Assembly (NCBI GenBank): GCA_947259275.1
Contig: CAMYMH010000036.1
Span: forward strand, 1-64,000
Direction of reading: 5' to 3'
Origin: an uncultured Acidimicrobiaceae bacterium
GTDB lineage: Bacteria > Actinomycetota > Acidimicrobiia > Spongiisociales > SHLN01
DNA: 64,000 nucleotides
Shown: positions 8,798-17,388 of the stretch, one piece after another
Layout: every line of letters begins with the position of its first letter
Position numbering within the stretch: the stretch's first letter is position 1
Made by a program: the position numbers and the translations under genes
The notes under the pieces: model-generated
Told to the model about the DNA's origin: nothing
Seen by the model: only the letters and a program-made list of their open reading frames with translations
The model's database searches: none

Positions 8798-9241
8798 TCA
8801 GTCGGCCTGGAGCGTAGAGGGTCGTTTCCAGTCCCGGCCATCGCCGAGAAGCGATTGCACCAGGTCGAGCACTCGACGGTTGATCTCGTTACGGATTCCG
8901 CGAACCGTCTCGAGGTCCTGGCCGGCAGGGTCGTCGAGCTCCCAGTCGAGATATCGCTTGCCCGGGAAGACCGGACAGGCGTCGCCACAACCCATCGTGA
9001 TCACGACGTCCGACTCCTGCACTGCGTCATTTGACAAGAGCTTCGGCCGACGGGAAGTGATATCCACACCGAGCTCGGCCATTGCTTCGACCGCCGTCGG
9101 GTTCACCTGTTCGGCGGGCTCGCTGCCCGCCGAGCGCACATCGATCATGCCCTGGCCGTGCATCTCGGTGAGGGCGGCGGCCATTTGACTGCGGCCGGCA
9201 TTGTGCACGCAAACGAACAGAACCTGGGGATTGTCACTCAT
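8798..9241 (-). CDS. arsC: Arsenate reductase / low-molecular-weight phosphatase-like protein
   Basis: 147 aa. The LMW-PTP P-loop CX5R is C11-R17 in 'VCVHNAGRS', and 'MGCGDACPVFPGKRYLDWEL' carries the additional cysteines of thioredoxin- or mycothiol-coupled ArsC enzymes. The general-acid Asp is in 'WELDDPAG'. It would reduce arsenate to arsenite in the cytoplasm. Its position just upstream of the phosphate-uptake operon fits, because Pst also imports arsenate. No arsenite exporter or ArsR is nearby. A protein-tyrosine phosphatase role is less likely given the extra cysteines. Confidence 0.9.
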   Translation of the reverse strand: MSDNPQVLFVCVHNAGRSQMAAALTEMHGQGMIDVRSAGSEPAEQVNPTAVEAMAELGVDITSRRPKLLSNDAVQESDVVITMGCGDACPVFPGKRYLDWELDDPAGQDLETVRGIRNEINRRVLDLVQSLLGDGRDWKRPSTLQAD

Positions 9242-9277
9242 GGTCGCAGTCTGGCGCGCGGGACACCGTATCCAGGC

Positions 9278-9697
9278 TCATTCCACTTCCGGCGGTTTCC
9301 GCAGCCGCTTGTCGGCGCCCCGACGGCGCTTGTCCTTGATGCGGGCGTCGTGGGCGCGCCGCGAGGGTCGAGTGGGGACACGGCGTCGGCGCTCATGCAA
9401 CGCACCGGAGAGCAACTCGGCCAGCCGGCGGCGGGCCGTTTGCCGATTGCGCCACTGTGAACGCGACTCACCGGCCGTGGTGGTGACTACACCGTCCCGC
9501 ACTCGTGAGCCGAGGCCGGTAGCGAGGCGAGCCCGAAGATCATCGTCGACCGCAGCACTGGCTGCCAGGTCCCAGCTCAGCTCTGCCCTGGTGGCACTCC
9601 GATTTGCGTGCTGGCCGCCCGGCCCACCGGGGGTGGAGAACGACCATTCGAGCTCAACCTCAGGGATCACAAATGCGTCGGCGACTGGTAGGTCCAT
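9278..9697 (-). CDS. arfB: Alternative ribosome-rescue factor ArfB (YaeJ)
   Basis: 139 aa when started at the ATG at 9697, matching ArfB (about 140 aa). It has the catalytic GGQ at residues 27-29 ('TPGGPGGQHANRS') and an Arg/Lys-rich C-terminal tail ('HDARIKDKRRRGADKRLRKP') that enters the mRNA channel of stalled ribosomes. It lacks the codon-recognition domains of RF1/RF2. It would hydrolyse peptidyl-tRNA on stalled ribosomes. It is divergent from the membrane-protein gene at 9809 and ends 36 bp upstream of arsC. Confidence 0.93.
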   Translation of the reverse strand: MDLPVADAFVIPEVELEWSFSTPGGPGGQHANRSATRAELSWDLAASAAVDDDLRARLATGLGSRVRDGVVTTTAGESRSQWRNRQTARRRLAELLSGALHERRRRVPTRPSRRAHDARIKDKRRRGADKRLRKPPEVE

Positions 9698-9808
9698 GCC
9701 CCTCAACGTAGCCGAAAGCCCGGGCCGGGCGGTGGCGTGAGAAGGAGTGGCTAGCCGCGATTGCGCACTAGATTCCTGGCCCATCCACCACCGAGCGGAT
9801 CGATCAGC

Positions 9809-12106
9809 ATGAGCAACGGCACCAGATCTGGGCCACCCGATCCGAAGCCGCAAGCGGCGATGGCGGTGCCTCCATTCCGACACATCGCGAGCGACTGGAC
9901 GATGGGTCTTGTCTGGAGCGGGTCGGCGGCCTGGACCGTGGTGCATCAGCTCGGATTAGAGCCGACCGGACTCCTGGGTCTTTTCTTGCTGGTGACGTCG
10001 ATCACCCTCGTACTAGCCCAACCGGCGCGCTGGTTGTTCTCCCGTTCATGGCAGAAACTCCAGGGCGGACGTCGCGCCCGGTGGTTGATGGCCTGCGTCG
10101 TGATGGGTGGACTGCTGGCCCTGGCAATCCCGATCGAGGACACGCCGCTGCGCAGCGTGGAGGAAACCGTTGAGGTGATCGCCACCGGGGAGAAGAATCC
10201 GGCTTCGGTGGGCACCGAGGTATGGGTCCTGGAGGCGACCGAAGACGGCCGGCCGGTTCCTTTCGCCAACCTCGACCTCACACGATCATGGGAGCTGAGG
10301 GAGGGCGCTCTTCTCTCGGCAGGCCAGAGCATGCCCGCTCCGATCTCCTGGGATGCCGAGGTGTCCCAGGAGACGGTTCTTGTCTTGGTCGCTCACCCCT
10401 ACTCGGGAATCGCGGAGGTGACCCGAGGGGGCACCACCCAAAGGATCGATCTCTACGACGCGTCCGGGGTTGTGCGAGTGATTGAGCTCCCGCGCTCTTC
10501 TTGGCCGCGGTTGTATCACCTGAGTGTGGCGCTGGCGTCAAGTCTGTTCTTCGGGCTCATCCTGTTCGCGGCCGGTGTTTGGCTGATCCTCCGCCCACCC
10601 CACGGGACTCCAGAGTCCGAGCAGGAGAGCGAACCATCGGCCGATCCGGTCGATGGGAGGTTTGGCAAATGGGAATGGCTCGCTCTGGCAACTCCGCCCG
10701 CGGTGGTGTGGACGGTCTATCTGCTTACGTTCTGGCCCGGGGTGATGAGCCACGATTCGATCAATCAATGGGACCAGATCCTCTCGGGCAACTTCACGAA
10801 TTGGCACCCGGCTTTCCACACGCTCACCGAGTGGGCACTCACCCGGGTTCGGGAGTCACCCGCAACGGTGGCGGCTGCCCAGGTTGCCGTCCTCAGCGGG
10901 GTCGTTGGCTGGGCGCTCGCCTCGATGCGCCGCCTTGGTCTGTCGACCAGCTCCGCCTGGCTAATCAGCGGCGCGGTTGCCATCTGGCCCGCCAACGGGA
11001 TAACCGTCATAACGCTGTGGAAGGACATCCCCTATGCGATCAGCGTCCTCGCCCTTGGAGTAATCATCCTGCGAGAGGTTGATGGTCGCACTCGCCTGAT
11101 CGACAAGCGTCCGGGATGGGTATTGGTGGTCGGCGTGACCGCTCTCGTCTCCCTGTACCACCATGCCGGCCTGATGGTCGCGATCGGGTCGATGGCGATC
11201 TTGTGGGTGGCGATGAGACAGCGAGCGATAATCGGAGCCGCCCTGCTGGCACTCATCGTCGTGGTAATGGTTCAGAGTGGGCTCTATCAGGCGGTTGGCA
11301 TCTCCGGGACGGAACATCCCGGAATCACCGGGGTTGCCACCCATCACATCGCCGCGCACCTGGCAAGTGGCACCGAGCTCACCCCTCAGGAACAGTCCGA
11401 AGTAGCCGAGCTGATCCCTATCCCTGGCTCCTCCTGGTACGACTGCGAGCAGATCAACTCCATGATCTTCGATCCAAACTTCAGCATCGACTCCATGCAT
11501 GACCAGGCCGCACGCGCGCGCTCAGTATGGTGGTCTTTGTTCACCCGAGACCCGGCGGTGGATCTTGGCCAACTCGCCTGCAAATCCCACGTGGTGTGGC
11601 ACATTCGTCAGGTGCCCGGTGGCCACCGTTACGTGACTCAGTTGGGGCAGAGCGGTGACGGTGAGGTCTTCACAATCCTGGCCAATGACCTAGGGCTCGA
11701 GCTCAATCCGATCGTCGATCCGCTCACCGGCCCTTTGGCCGACGTAATCGTCAACACACAGCGACCATTCATTTCGTGGCTCTTTTGGCGGGGGCCTCTG
11801 TTCCTGTACGTTCTCCTTCTCGGTGCGGCCGTGGCCGCTCTTCGTGCCAGAGATTGGCGATACTGGGTTGTAGTAGTGCCCTCGGTCTTGGTAGCCGGCA
11901 CGCTCGTCATCGCCGCACCGGCTCAGGACTACCGGTACATGTGGCCGGTTGTCCTAACGGGCATGACCCTCGGTCCATACTTGCTCTTCGCGGTATCTCG
12001 AAGAGAGACGGCCGACCCCGACCAGGCACTTCCGTCCGGAGATTCCATCGCCCAACCGTACGGCAATCAGCCCGACGGTGGGAAAGGAGCTATGCGGCCC
12101 GGCTGA
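9809..12106 (+). CDS. Large polytopic membrane protein, DUF6020-like
   Basis: 765 aa from the ATG at 9809; a TTG at 9761 would add 16 residues but has a poorly spaced Shine-Dalgarno. There are three N-terminal membrane segments and a soluble beta-rich insert (about residues 110-240). At least eight further segments begin near 'LATPPAVVWTVYLLTFWPG'. The motif 'FWPGVMSHDSINQWDQILSG' followed by 'NWHPAFHTL' resembles the DUF6020 family and the first external loop of GT-C glycosyltransferases, where an Asp is catalytic. Glycan or lipid transfer at the membrane is a reasonable guess, not shown. It stands alone between divergent arfB and the VWA gene. Confidence 0.72.
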   Translation: MSNGTRSGPPDPKPQAAMAVPPFRHIASDWTMGLVWSGSAAWTVVHQLGLEPTGLLGLFLLVTSITLVLAQPARWLFSRSWQKLQGGRRARWLMACVVMGGLLALAIPIEDTPLRSVEETVEVIATGEKNPASVGTEVWVLEATEDGRPVPFANLDLTRSWELREGALLSAGQSMPAPISWDAEVSQETVLVLVAHPYSGIAEVTRGGTTQRIDLYDASGVVRVIELPRSSWPRLYHLSVALASSLFFGLILFAAGVWLILRPPHGTPESEQESEPSADPVDGRFGKWEWLALATPPAVVWTVYLLTFWPGVMSHDSINQWDQILSGNFTNWHPAFHTLTEWALTRVRESPATVAAAQVAVLSGVVGWALASMRRLGLSTSSAWLISGAVAIWPANGITVITLWKDIPYAISVLALGVIILREVDGRTRLIDKRPGWVLVVGVTALVSLYHHAGLMVAIGSMAILWVAMRQRAIIGAALLALIVVVMVQSGLYQAVGISGTEHPGITGVATHHIAAHLASGTELTPQEQSEVAELIPIPGSSWYDCEQINSMIFDPNFSIDSMHDQAARARSVWWSLFTRDPAVDLGQLACKSHVVWHIRQVPGGHRYVTQLGQSGDGEVFTILANDLGLELNPIVDPLTGPLADVIVNTQRPFISWLFWRGPLFLYVLLLGAAVAALRARDWRYWVVVVPSVLVAGTLVIAAPAQDYRYMWPVVLTGMTLGPYLLFAVSRRETADPDQALPSGDSIAQPYGNQPDGGKGAMRPG

Positions 12107-12395
12107 GCGGTGGTTCGAACCCGGCGCATCGGATACCACTGAAGCGGTCGATTGTTTGGTTCGATGAATCCGGCCGGTCGCAGCATTGGAGCTCCGAGAT
12201 GAGGACACCCTGCCCCAGGTCGTGATTGCAGCCCTTCGACTCGCAGAGAGCAAATGGGCGTTGTGGGTGATTTCCATACCTTGGAAACGACCACCAGCAT
12301 CCGCCCGGCGGTCTAAGCGTCGAGCATCATTCAGTCCCCAGATCCCACCAACCAGACGCAGGTAGCACCTCCCCGACCGCTATCGTCAGTTACTT
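12107..12395. other. Intergenic region without recognised feature
   Basis: 289 bp between the membrane-protein gene and the VWA gene. A GGTTCGAACCC string at 12113-12123 resembles a tRNA T-arm, but no acceptor, D-arm or anticodon arm can be placed around it. I see no open frame with coding character and no clear terminator. The promoter for the downstream VWA-AAA+ pair should lie in its right half. Confidence 0.5.
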
Positions 12396-14480
12396 ATGCG
12401 CGATCGACGTCACACGGTGTTGTCCGACATCTTGCCGCCAGAAGAGCGGGTCATCGAGGCCGTTGTGGCCCGGTATCAGCGGGTGGCCCCGGCGGTGACC
12501 CGGTTCGCTCGAACCCTCAGCAAGAACGAAGAACTACGGGTGCGCCTTGGATCGGAAGCGGCCAGCCGGCCGGGCGAGGTGGTACTCGACCCCCGCCTAT
12601 TCCAGGCCGCCTACAGTCGCAGCGCGCCGGTAACGCCCGCCGAGGTAGCACTCGCCTCCGCCCTCCACGAAGTGGTGCACCTCGCCGTCACCGATTTCGA
12701 AGAGCAGCGACCCATCCCCCCCGAGTGGCTGCCCGAGGACGCTGAGGAGATCGTCGAGGAACCGGTACCACTTCTCGACGCCCTTTCCGAAGCAGGCGGA
12801 CCGGCGGCCGAGGCGTTGTTCCTGGCGCTGGAGGATGCTCGACAGGAGATCGCCCACCTTTCGGCGTATCGAGGAGCCCAGTCGGTGCTCGAAGACATGT
12901 ATGTCGCCGCCGCGCCAGATGCTCTCGCCCACGCCCGGCCGCTCGGGCAGTTCGCCCTCGCCTGCTTTCTCATCGTGGGTGAATATGCCGAGCGCGACCG
13001 CCTCCAGAAGCAGGTCGAACCGCACGTGGCGGCCGCCCTCGACGATGCCATGGCCTTCCTCGAAGGGGTGCGCGAATCGACCGACGTATGGGAGGTAGCC
13101 GACCGGGCGTTGCAACTGCTCCAGGTGGCCCGCCTGCATGGATTACTCACCGAAGTGTCCGGCACCCAGATGATCGGCGACCAGGAGCAAGCCGCCGAAA
13201 GCGACCGCGACTCGATCGCCGAGGGGGTCGACCGGGTGCGCCTCACCAGCCCGATCCTCCAGGACGTCGAGAGCTACGACGAGACCATCGAAGCAACTGC
13301 CGGCGACTCCGAAACGGAGGGCGACTCGGAGGCCGGTGGCGACCCATCGACCGAGCAACTAATCAGAGTCTCGGAGGCCCCGCTCATCTACCCCCCAATC
13401 GGACAGGGGGGCAAACTCGTGGTCGGGCAGTTCCCGGTGCGTTTCCGCCAATTCGCAGCCGAGGGACGCCAATCTCTCGACGGCGCCGCCCGCGCCTGGG
13501 GTGTCGCTCAGCGCCATATCTCCGGCGAGTTATGGCCCCTCTTCATCGCCAACCAGCGCCGGGGCTTGCGCTCCGGCTACGACGCCGGCGACCTCTCCCC
13601 CCATTCAGCCTTGTTTCTCGGCGCCGGCCTCTACCAGCGGATGTTCGAGCGGCGCGCCATCTCCAGTCGCCGCTCGTACGCGGTCAGCCTGCTCATCGAT
13701 GGTTCCGCTTCGATGCTGCAGCCTCGCCGGCTGCCAGGTGGCGGCCGGGCCCCCTGGGGCATGGCGGCCGCCACTCTCGGGGCCTGGACCCTCGCCCGCC
13801 TTTCCGATGAGATACAGGTGGAGTTCGAGATGGCCCTCTTCAACCGTTCCTTCGCCGCGGCCCCCGCCGACACCGAAGCCACCTACGTCAAGCGCATGCA
13901 CGGGTCGGCGGCCGGCCTGCGCCGCACTCAAGGCAGTCACGCCGAGCGGCTCACCCGCACCGTCAATCACTACGTGCTCAAGAGCTTCGACCAGCGATGG
14001 CGATCCACCGAAGACGCAGTGGCCGGCCTGTTCTGGACCGCAGCCGAACCGAGAGCGGCGACCGGCCAAGCGGCGCGCAACCGCGACGAGAGCCCGCCGG
14101 TCTCGATGTTCGAAAAGGCGGCCAACGTCGACGAGTTCAACGTCTCATACGCGGCCGAGCGGTTGCTCGCCCGCCGTGCCACGGTGCGCATCCTGGTGGT
14201 GCTGGCCGATGGCATGACCCGCGGATCAGTCGAGTCGCTCGCCGAGACGGTTCGCCAGGCCGAGTTCGCAGGCACCACCGTGCTCGGCATCGGAATCGGC
14301 GACGGCACCGTGCAGTCCGCCTACAGCCGCAACCAGGTGGTGGAACGACCCGACGCCCTTACCCGAGCGATGGTGGATGGAGTACGCTCCAGCCTTCGCC
14401 GCAGCCTGGCGCTGTGGGGAGCCGACACCTGGTGGGCTCGCTCGCAGTGGCACGACCAAGACTGGAATGTGAATGCCTGA
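12396..14480 (+). CDS. VWA-domain protein with N-terminal HExxH motif
   Basis: 694 aa. The N-terminal half carries a zincin-like motif, HEVVH at 91-95 ('ASALHEVVHLAVTDFEEQ'), followed by acidic helices. The C-terminal part is a von Willebrand A domain with the MIDAS motif DGSAS at 435-439 ('LLIDGSASM') and a later 'RILVVLADGMTRG'. A putative metallopeptidase-like region plus VWA recalls DUF2201 and CobT/NorD partners of MoxR ATPases. The stop overlaps the downstream AAA+ gene by 8 bp, so the two proteins probably act together, perhaps as a metal-insertion or complex-remodelling chaperone. Cobalt chelation is not supported, since no cobN is present. Confidence 0.8.
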   Translation: MRDRRHTVLSDILPPEERVIEAVVARYQRVAPAVTRFARTLSKNEELRVRLGSEAASRPGEVVLDPRLFQAAYSRSAPVTPAEVALASALHEVVHLAVTDFEEQRPIPPEWLPEDAEEIVEEPVPLLDALSEAGGPAAEALFLALEDARQEIAHLSAYRGAQSVLEDMYVAAAPDALAHARPLGQFALACFLIVGEYAERDRLQKQVEPHVAAALDDAMAFLEGVRESTDVWEVADRALQLLQVARLHGLLTEVSGTQMIGDQEQAAESDRDSIAEGVDRVRLTSPILQDVESYDETIEATAGDSETEGDSEAGGDPSTEQLIRVSEAPLIYPPIGQGGKLVVGQFPVRFRQFAAEGRQSLDGAARAWGVAQRHISGELWPLFIANQRRGLRSGYDAGDLSPHSALFLGAGLYQRMFERRAISSRRSYAVSLLIDGSASMLQPRRLPGGGRAPWGMAAATLGAWTLARLSDEIQVEFEMALFNRSFAAAPADTEATYVKRMHGSAAGLRRTQGSHAERLTRTVNHYVLKSFDQRWRSTEDAVAGLFWTAAEPRAATGQAARNRDESPPVSMFEKAANVDEFNVSYAAERLLARRATVRILVVLADGMTRGSVESLAETVRQAEFAGTTVLGIGIGDGTVQSAYSRNQVVERPDALTRAMVDGVRSSLRRSLALWGADTWWARSQWHDQDWNVNA

Positions 14481-15465
14481 CTCCGCGATCTTCGAAGACC
14501 CTGCCGGCGAGGGAAAACCGATCGAGCTCGAAACCTTCGACGTCCCCAAGGATGTCCCCGACCGCAAGCAGCGCGTATCTAAGATTCCCGAGCCGGATCC
14601 CTTCTACCTCGACCTCGGAATGCTGTACCGGCTGGCCCGGCTCGAGAAGGTGCGTCGCGACCACGCCGCGGAGCAAGTGCCTCTGCATCTGGCTCTCCGG
14701 GGCCACATGGGTACCGGGAAGGACCACGACCTCGAGCAGTTCGCGGCCCTGCTTCGCCTCCCCTACTACCGCATTCCGCTGACCGGCGAAGTGCGCGACA
14801 TCACCTTGATCGGCTCGGTCAAGCTGCACGGCGACGGCAAGGGCGGCACCGAAAGTCGATGGGAAGACGGCGACATCACCCGGGCGCTGCGGGGCACGGC
14901 CCTGATCAACCTGTCCGAGCTGAACGCCGCCGGCGCCGAAACGCTGTTCGCCCTCCACGGGCTCCTCGACCGCTACCACGCCCTCGATCTACCCACCGGC
15001 GACAACGTGAAGTTGCGCGATGACACTCGCTTGTTCGGCACCATGAACCCGACCGATTTGCGCGACTATGCGGGCACCCAGACGCTCAACAAAGCGTTTG
15101 CCGACCGCTGGGTGATCTGGGAGAAGGACTTCCCGGTCGCCGAGCAGCTGACAGGCATGCTCACCCGCCGCTACCCGACCATGAAACCCGAGTTTGTCGA
15201 GCTCATCTCCCGGCTCGCAGTCGAAGTGAACGAGTCGTTCACGGCCAGCGACAGCCGCACCCGAGTGGAGACGCCCATGAGCCTGCGAACGGTGCTGGAC
15301 CGCATTCCGACCGGCCTCCGCATGTCGGCTGAAGCCGAAGACCCCCTGCGAACTGCCTGGGAGGACTTCGTACTCCCCCACGTCGACGCCTACGACCGCG
15401 ACCACTATGAGACCGTCTGGAGCGCAGTCGCCCGCAAGGGGCCAAAGGGGCCGCCGTTTTCCTAG
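14473..15465 (+). CDS. MoxR/CobS-type AAA+ protein with degenerate Walker motifs
   Basis: 330 aa. The fold order matches CobS/NorQ/MoxR: Walker A at 77-84, 'GEVRDITLIGSVKL' (the CobS 'IDLVGKDAI' region), Walker B around 143-149, sensor 1 'LFGTMNP' and 'LNKAFADRW'. Walker A reads GHMGTGKD, with Asp in place of the Mg-ligand Ser/Thr. Walker B reads 'ALINLSEL', with Ser in place of the Asp while Glu149 remains. Either it binds nucleotide without normal Mg-dependent hydrolysis, or it has adapted. It is coupled to the VWA gene by an 8-bp overlap. The changes are clear in the nucleotide sequence and no frameshift is needed to explain them. Confidence 0.85.
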   Translation: MPDSAIFEDPAGEGKPIELETFDVPKDVPDRKQRVSKIPEPDPFYLDLGMLYRLARLEKVRRDHAAEQVPLHLALRGHMGTGKDHDLEQFAALLRLPYYRIPLTGEVRDITLIGSVKLHGDGKGGTESRWEDGDITRALRGTALINLSELNAAGAETLFALHGLLDRYHALDLPTGDNVKLRDDTRLFGTMNPTDLRDYAGTQTLNKAFADRWVIWEKDFPVAEQLTGMLTRRYPTMKPEFVELISRLAVEVNESFTASDSRTRVETPMSLRTVLDRIPTGLRMSAEAEDPLRTAWEDFVLPHVDAYDRDHYETVWSAVARKGPKGPPFS

Positions 15466-15479
15466 GCCTTCGGCCGGCT

Positions 15480-15559
15480 AACCGCCAACCGCCAACCGCT
15501 GACTGCCAGCCGCCCGAGAGCTCTCTGCTTCGGTGGGCGGTGGGCGGTATGCGGTGGGC
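15480..15559. repeat. Heptamer-period repeat with inverted arm
   Basis: Left arm: five 7-bp units (AACCGCC, AACCGCC, AACCGCT, GACTGCC, AGCCGCC). Right arm, 17 bp later: GGTGGGC, GGTGGGC, GGTATGC, GGTGGGC. The arms are roughly complementary and could form a long GC-rich hairpin behind the AAA+ gene, acting as a possible terminator. Confidence 0.75.
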
Positions 15560-15618
15560 TCGGCGCCGACGAACCGCTACAGCTAAACCATCCCGCTGTT
15601 GTTGCCGAAACCTGCACT

Positions 15619-16257
15619 ATGGGTTCGGCACAACTCCACCTGCGACACAACGCCCGCCAGCGCGTCCTGGCCGGGTACGGGGGCGCCGTGGGTTTTGGCC
15701 TCGCCGCCACCATCATTTGGTGGGTGTTCGGCGAGGCCGTCACCGGGGCCGGACTGGCGGCGACGCCGGTACTGGCAGTCGCCCTGCTGATGGCCCAGCG
15801 TATCGGATCGGTCTCGGTGCGGACTGCTCGCCTCGCATTCGCCGATCCATCGGTATACGTCGAAGATGACCGGCTCGTCATCGAGGACGCGACCACGCTC
15901 GAGGGACCACAATCGATCCCGTGGGAGCTGGTCAGATCAGTACACATCGGGCCCGACGTTGCCGGATGGATGGTCGGGACCTACGCCACCTTCGCCCGCA
16001 GCCAGGAGACCCAGCTGGGGCGCTATCCCCAGCTGCCGAACGCCGTCATCGTCCTCAACCAACCGGTATACGTGAACCAGGCAAGACGCCGGATGCTCCG
16101 GCTGTGGCACCTTTCGTCGCCTCCCTCCCCCTCCCGGCCGACTCATCGCATTTGGCTCACCGTTGCCGACCACGACGCTGCCTTCCTGGTGTTTGCAGAT
16201 CGAGGGTTCGAACCGGCCTGGGCGACCGCCGACAACCCGCTCCCCGTCTGGGATTGA
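15619..16257 (+). CDS. Small membrane protein of unknown function
   Basis: 212 aa. Two adjacent hydrophobic segments (about 20-60, 'GFGLAATIIWWVFG' and 'AATPVLAVALLMAQ') are followed by a soluble, beta-rich part with 'WELVRSVHIGPDVAGWMVG'. This pattern resembles bacterial PH-like or YdbT-type membrane proteins, where a hairpin anchors a lipid-binding-like domain, but I cannot assign a family. It is co-directional with the genes on either side, with gaps of 150 and 41 bp. Confidence 0.7.
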   Translation: MGSAQLHLRHNARQRVLAGYGGAVGFGLAATIIWWVFGEAVTGAGLAATPVLAVALLMAQRIGSVSVRTARLAFADPSVYVEDDRLVIEDATTLEGPQSIPWELVRSVHIGPDVAGWMVGTYATFARSQETQLGRYPQLPNAVIVLNQPVYVNQARRRMLRLWHLSSPPSPSRPTHRIWLTVADHDAAFLVFADRGFEPAWATADNPLPVWD

Positions 16258-16298
16258 GCTCCCGCTGGGAGATAGTCCTCACTACCGTGTGACCCACT

Positions 16299-17324
16299 AT
16301 GCGCCCATATCAAATCGGTGATCCCGATGTCGATCGGCTGATCGACGAGCTCGTGGCCGCGGCCGGGGGCGGTACCAACGCCGACCTGGTCGGAGAAATG
16401 ATTGTGACAACGTTGAAGCTGCTGCGTGATGACGCGGATCGGGGCGACGTCAAGCTGGCCAACGCCGCCCTCAAGGAGATGCGCTATCCCTTCCGTATCT
16501 TCTCCCGCTTCAAGGATGTCCACAAAGTAAGCATCTTCGGGTCGGCCCGCACCCAACCAGATTCGCCCAACTACAAGATGGCTGCCGACTTCGCCCGCAT
16601 CATGACGGAAGACCGCAATTGGATGGTGATCACCGGTGCCGGCCCCGGCATCATGGAGGCCGGCAACGAGGGCGCCGGCCGGGAACGGTCGTTCGGTGTC
16701 AACATCCGGCTGCCGTTCGAGGCCGACGCCAACCAGCATGTCCTTCCCGACCGCCTCATCAACTTCAAGTATTTCTTCACCCGCAAACTGATCTTCGTCA
16801 AGGAGTCCCACGCGTTCGCCCTGTTTCCGGGCGGGTTCGGCACCATGGACGAGGCGTTCGAGGCCCTGACGCTCATCCAGACCGGCAAGACCCCAATGGC
16901 GCCCATCGTCTTGCTCGAATCGGAGGGAACGGGCTACTGGGAGACCTGGGAGGCGTTTGTGCGCGACGACCTGCTCGGAAACGGAATGGTCACCATCGAG
17001 GACCTCGGCCTGTTCACGCATGCCCACGATGTGGTCAAGGCCGCCGATGCCATTTGCGACTTCTACCTCAACTACCAATCGGAGCGCTACGTCGACGGCA
17101 TGCTGGTCTTGCGGATGCTGCGGGGGCCAGACGACGCCGCGCTCGAGATGTTGAATGACGAGTTCTCCGACATCGTCGTGTCGGGTGGGATCGCCCGGGT
17201 TCAAGCGAGTCCGGCGGAGCTAGCCGAGGATGATTCACCGGACCTGGCACGAATCAGTTTCGAGTTCAACCGGCGTCATTTCGGCCGTCTCCGCCAGCTC
17301 ATCAACAAGCTAAATACGCTGTAA
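16299..17324 (+). CDS. LOG-family nucleotide-binding protein
   Basis: 341 aa Rossmann-fold protein of the 'lysine decarboxylase-like' (LOG/TIGR00730-type) family. The signature PGGFGTMDEAFE is present, as are 'VSIFGSARTQPDSPNY' and 'WMVITGAGPGIMEAGNEGA'. Members are cytokinin-activating phosphoribohydrolases or nucleotide 5'-monophosphate nucleosidases (PpnN). This longer form, with an extra N-terminal helical part (about 1-75) and a C-terminal tail, is closer to the nucleosidase-like group. The catalytic Arg/Glu of the PGGxGTxxE motif are intact. True lysine decarboxylase activity is not expected. Confidence 0.88.
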   Translation: MRPYQIGDPDVDRLIDELVAAAGGGTNADLVGEMIVTTLKLLRDDADRGDVKLANAALKEMRYPFRIFSRFKDVHKVSIFGSARTQPDSPNYKMAADFARIMTEDRNWMVITGAGPGIMEAGNEGAGRERSFGVNIRLPFEADANQHVLPDRLINFKYFFTRKLIFVKESHAFALFPGGFGTMDEAFEALTLIQTGKTPMAPIVLLESEGTGYWETWEAFVRDDLLGNGMVTIEDLGLFTHAHDVVKAADAICDFYLNYQSERYVDGMLVLRMLRGPDDAALEMLNDEFSDIVVSGGIARVQASPAELAEDDSPDLARISFEFNRRHFGRLRQLINKLNTL

Positions 17325-17388
17325 CCGCCTCATCACCGAGCGTTTCTCCCCGGCTGAGCAGGGCACCGAGCGCTAGCCTGGCCAGGAA

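Noticed and set aside
9698-9946. 82-residue N-terminal extension of ArfB
   Set aside because: ArfB is about 140 aa; the extension has no family similarity and overlaps the divergent gene start.
12107-12130. tRNA-like T-arm sequence GGTTCGAACCC
   Set aside because: No acceptor stem, D-arm or anticodon arm can be folded around it; the upstream half lies in a coding region.
12396-15465. Cobaltochelatase CobT/CobS
   Set aside because: No cobN or cobalamin genes nearby, and the Walker residues differ from CobS.
16200-16257. T-arm-like GGGTTCGAACCGG
   Set aside because: It lies inside a coding sequence and has no tRNA context.
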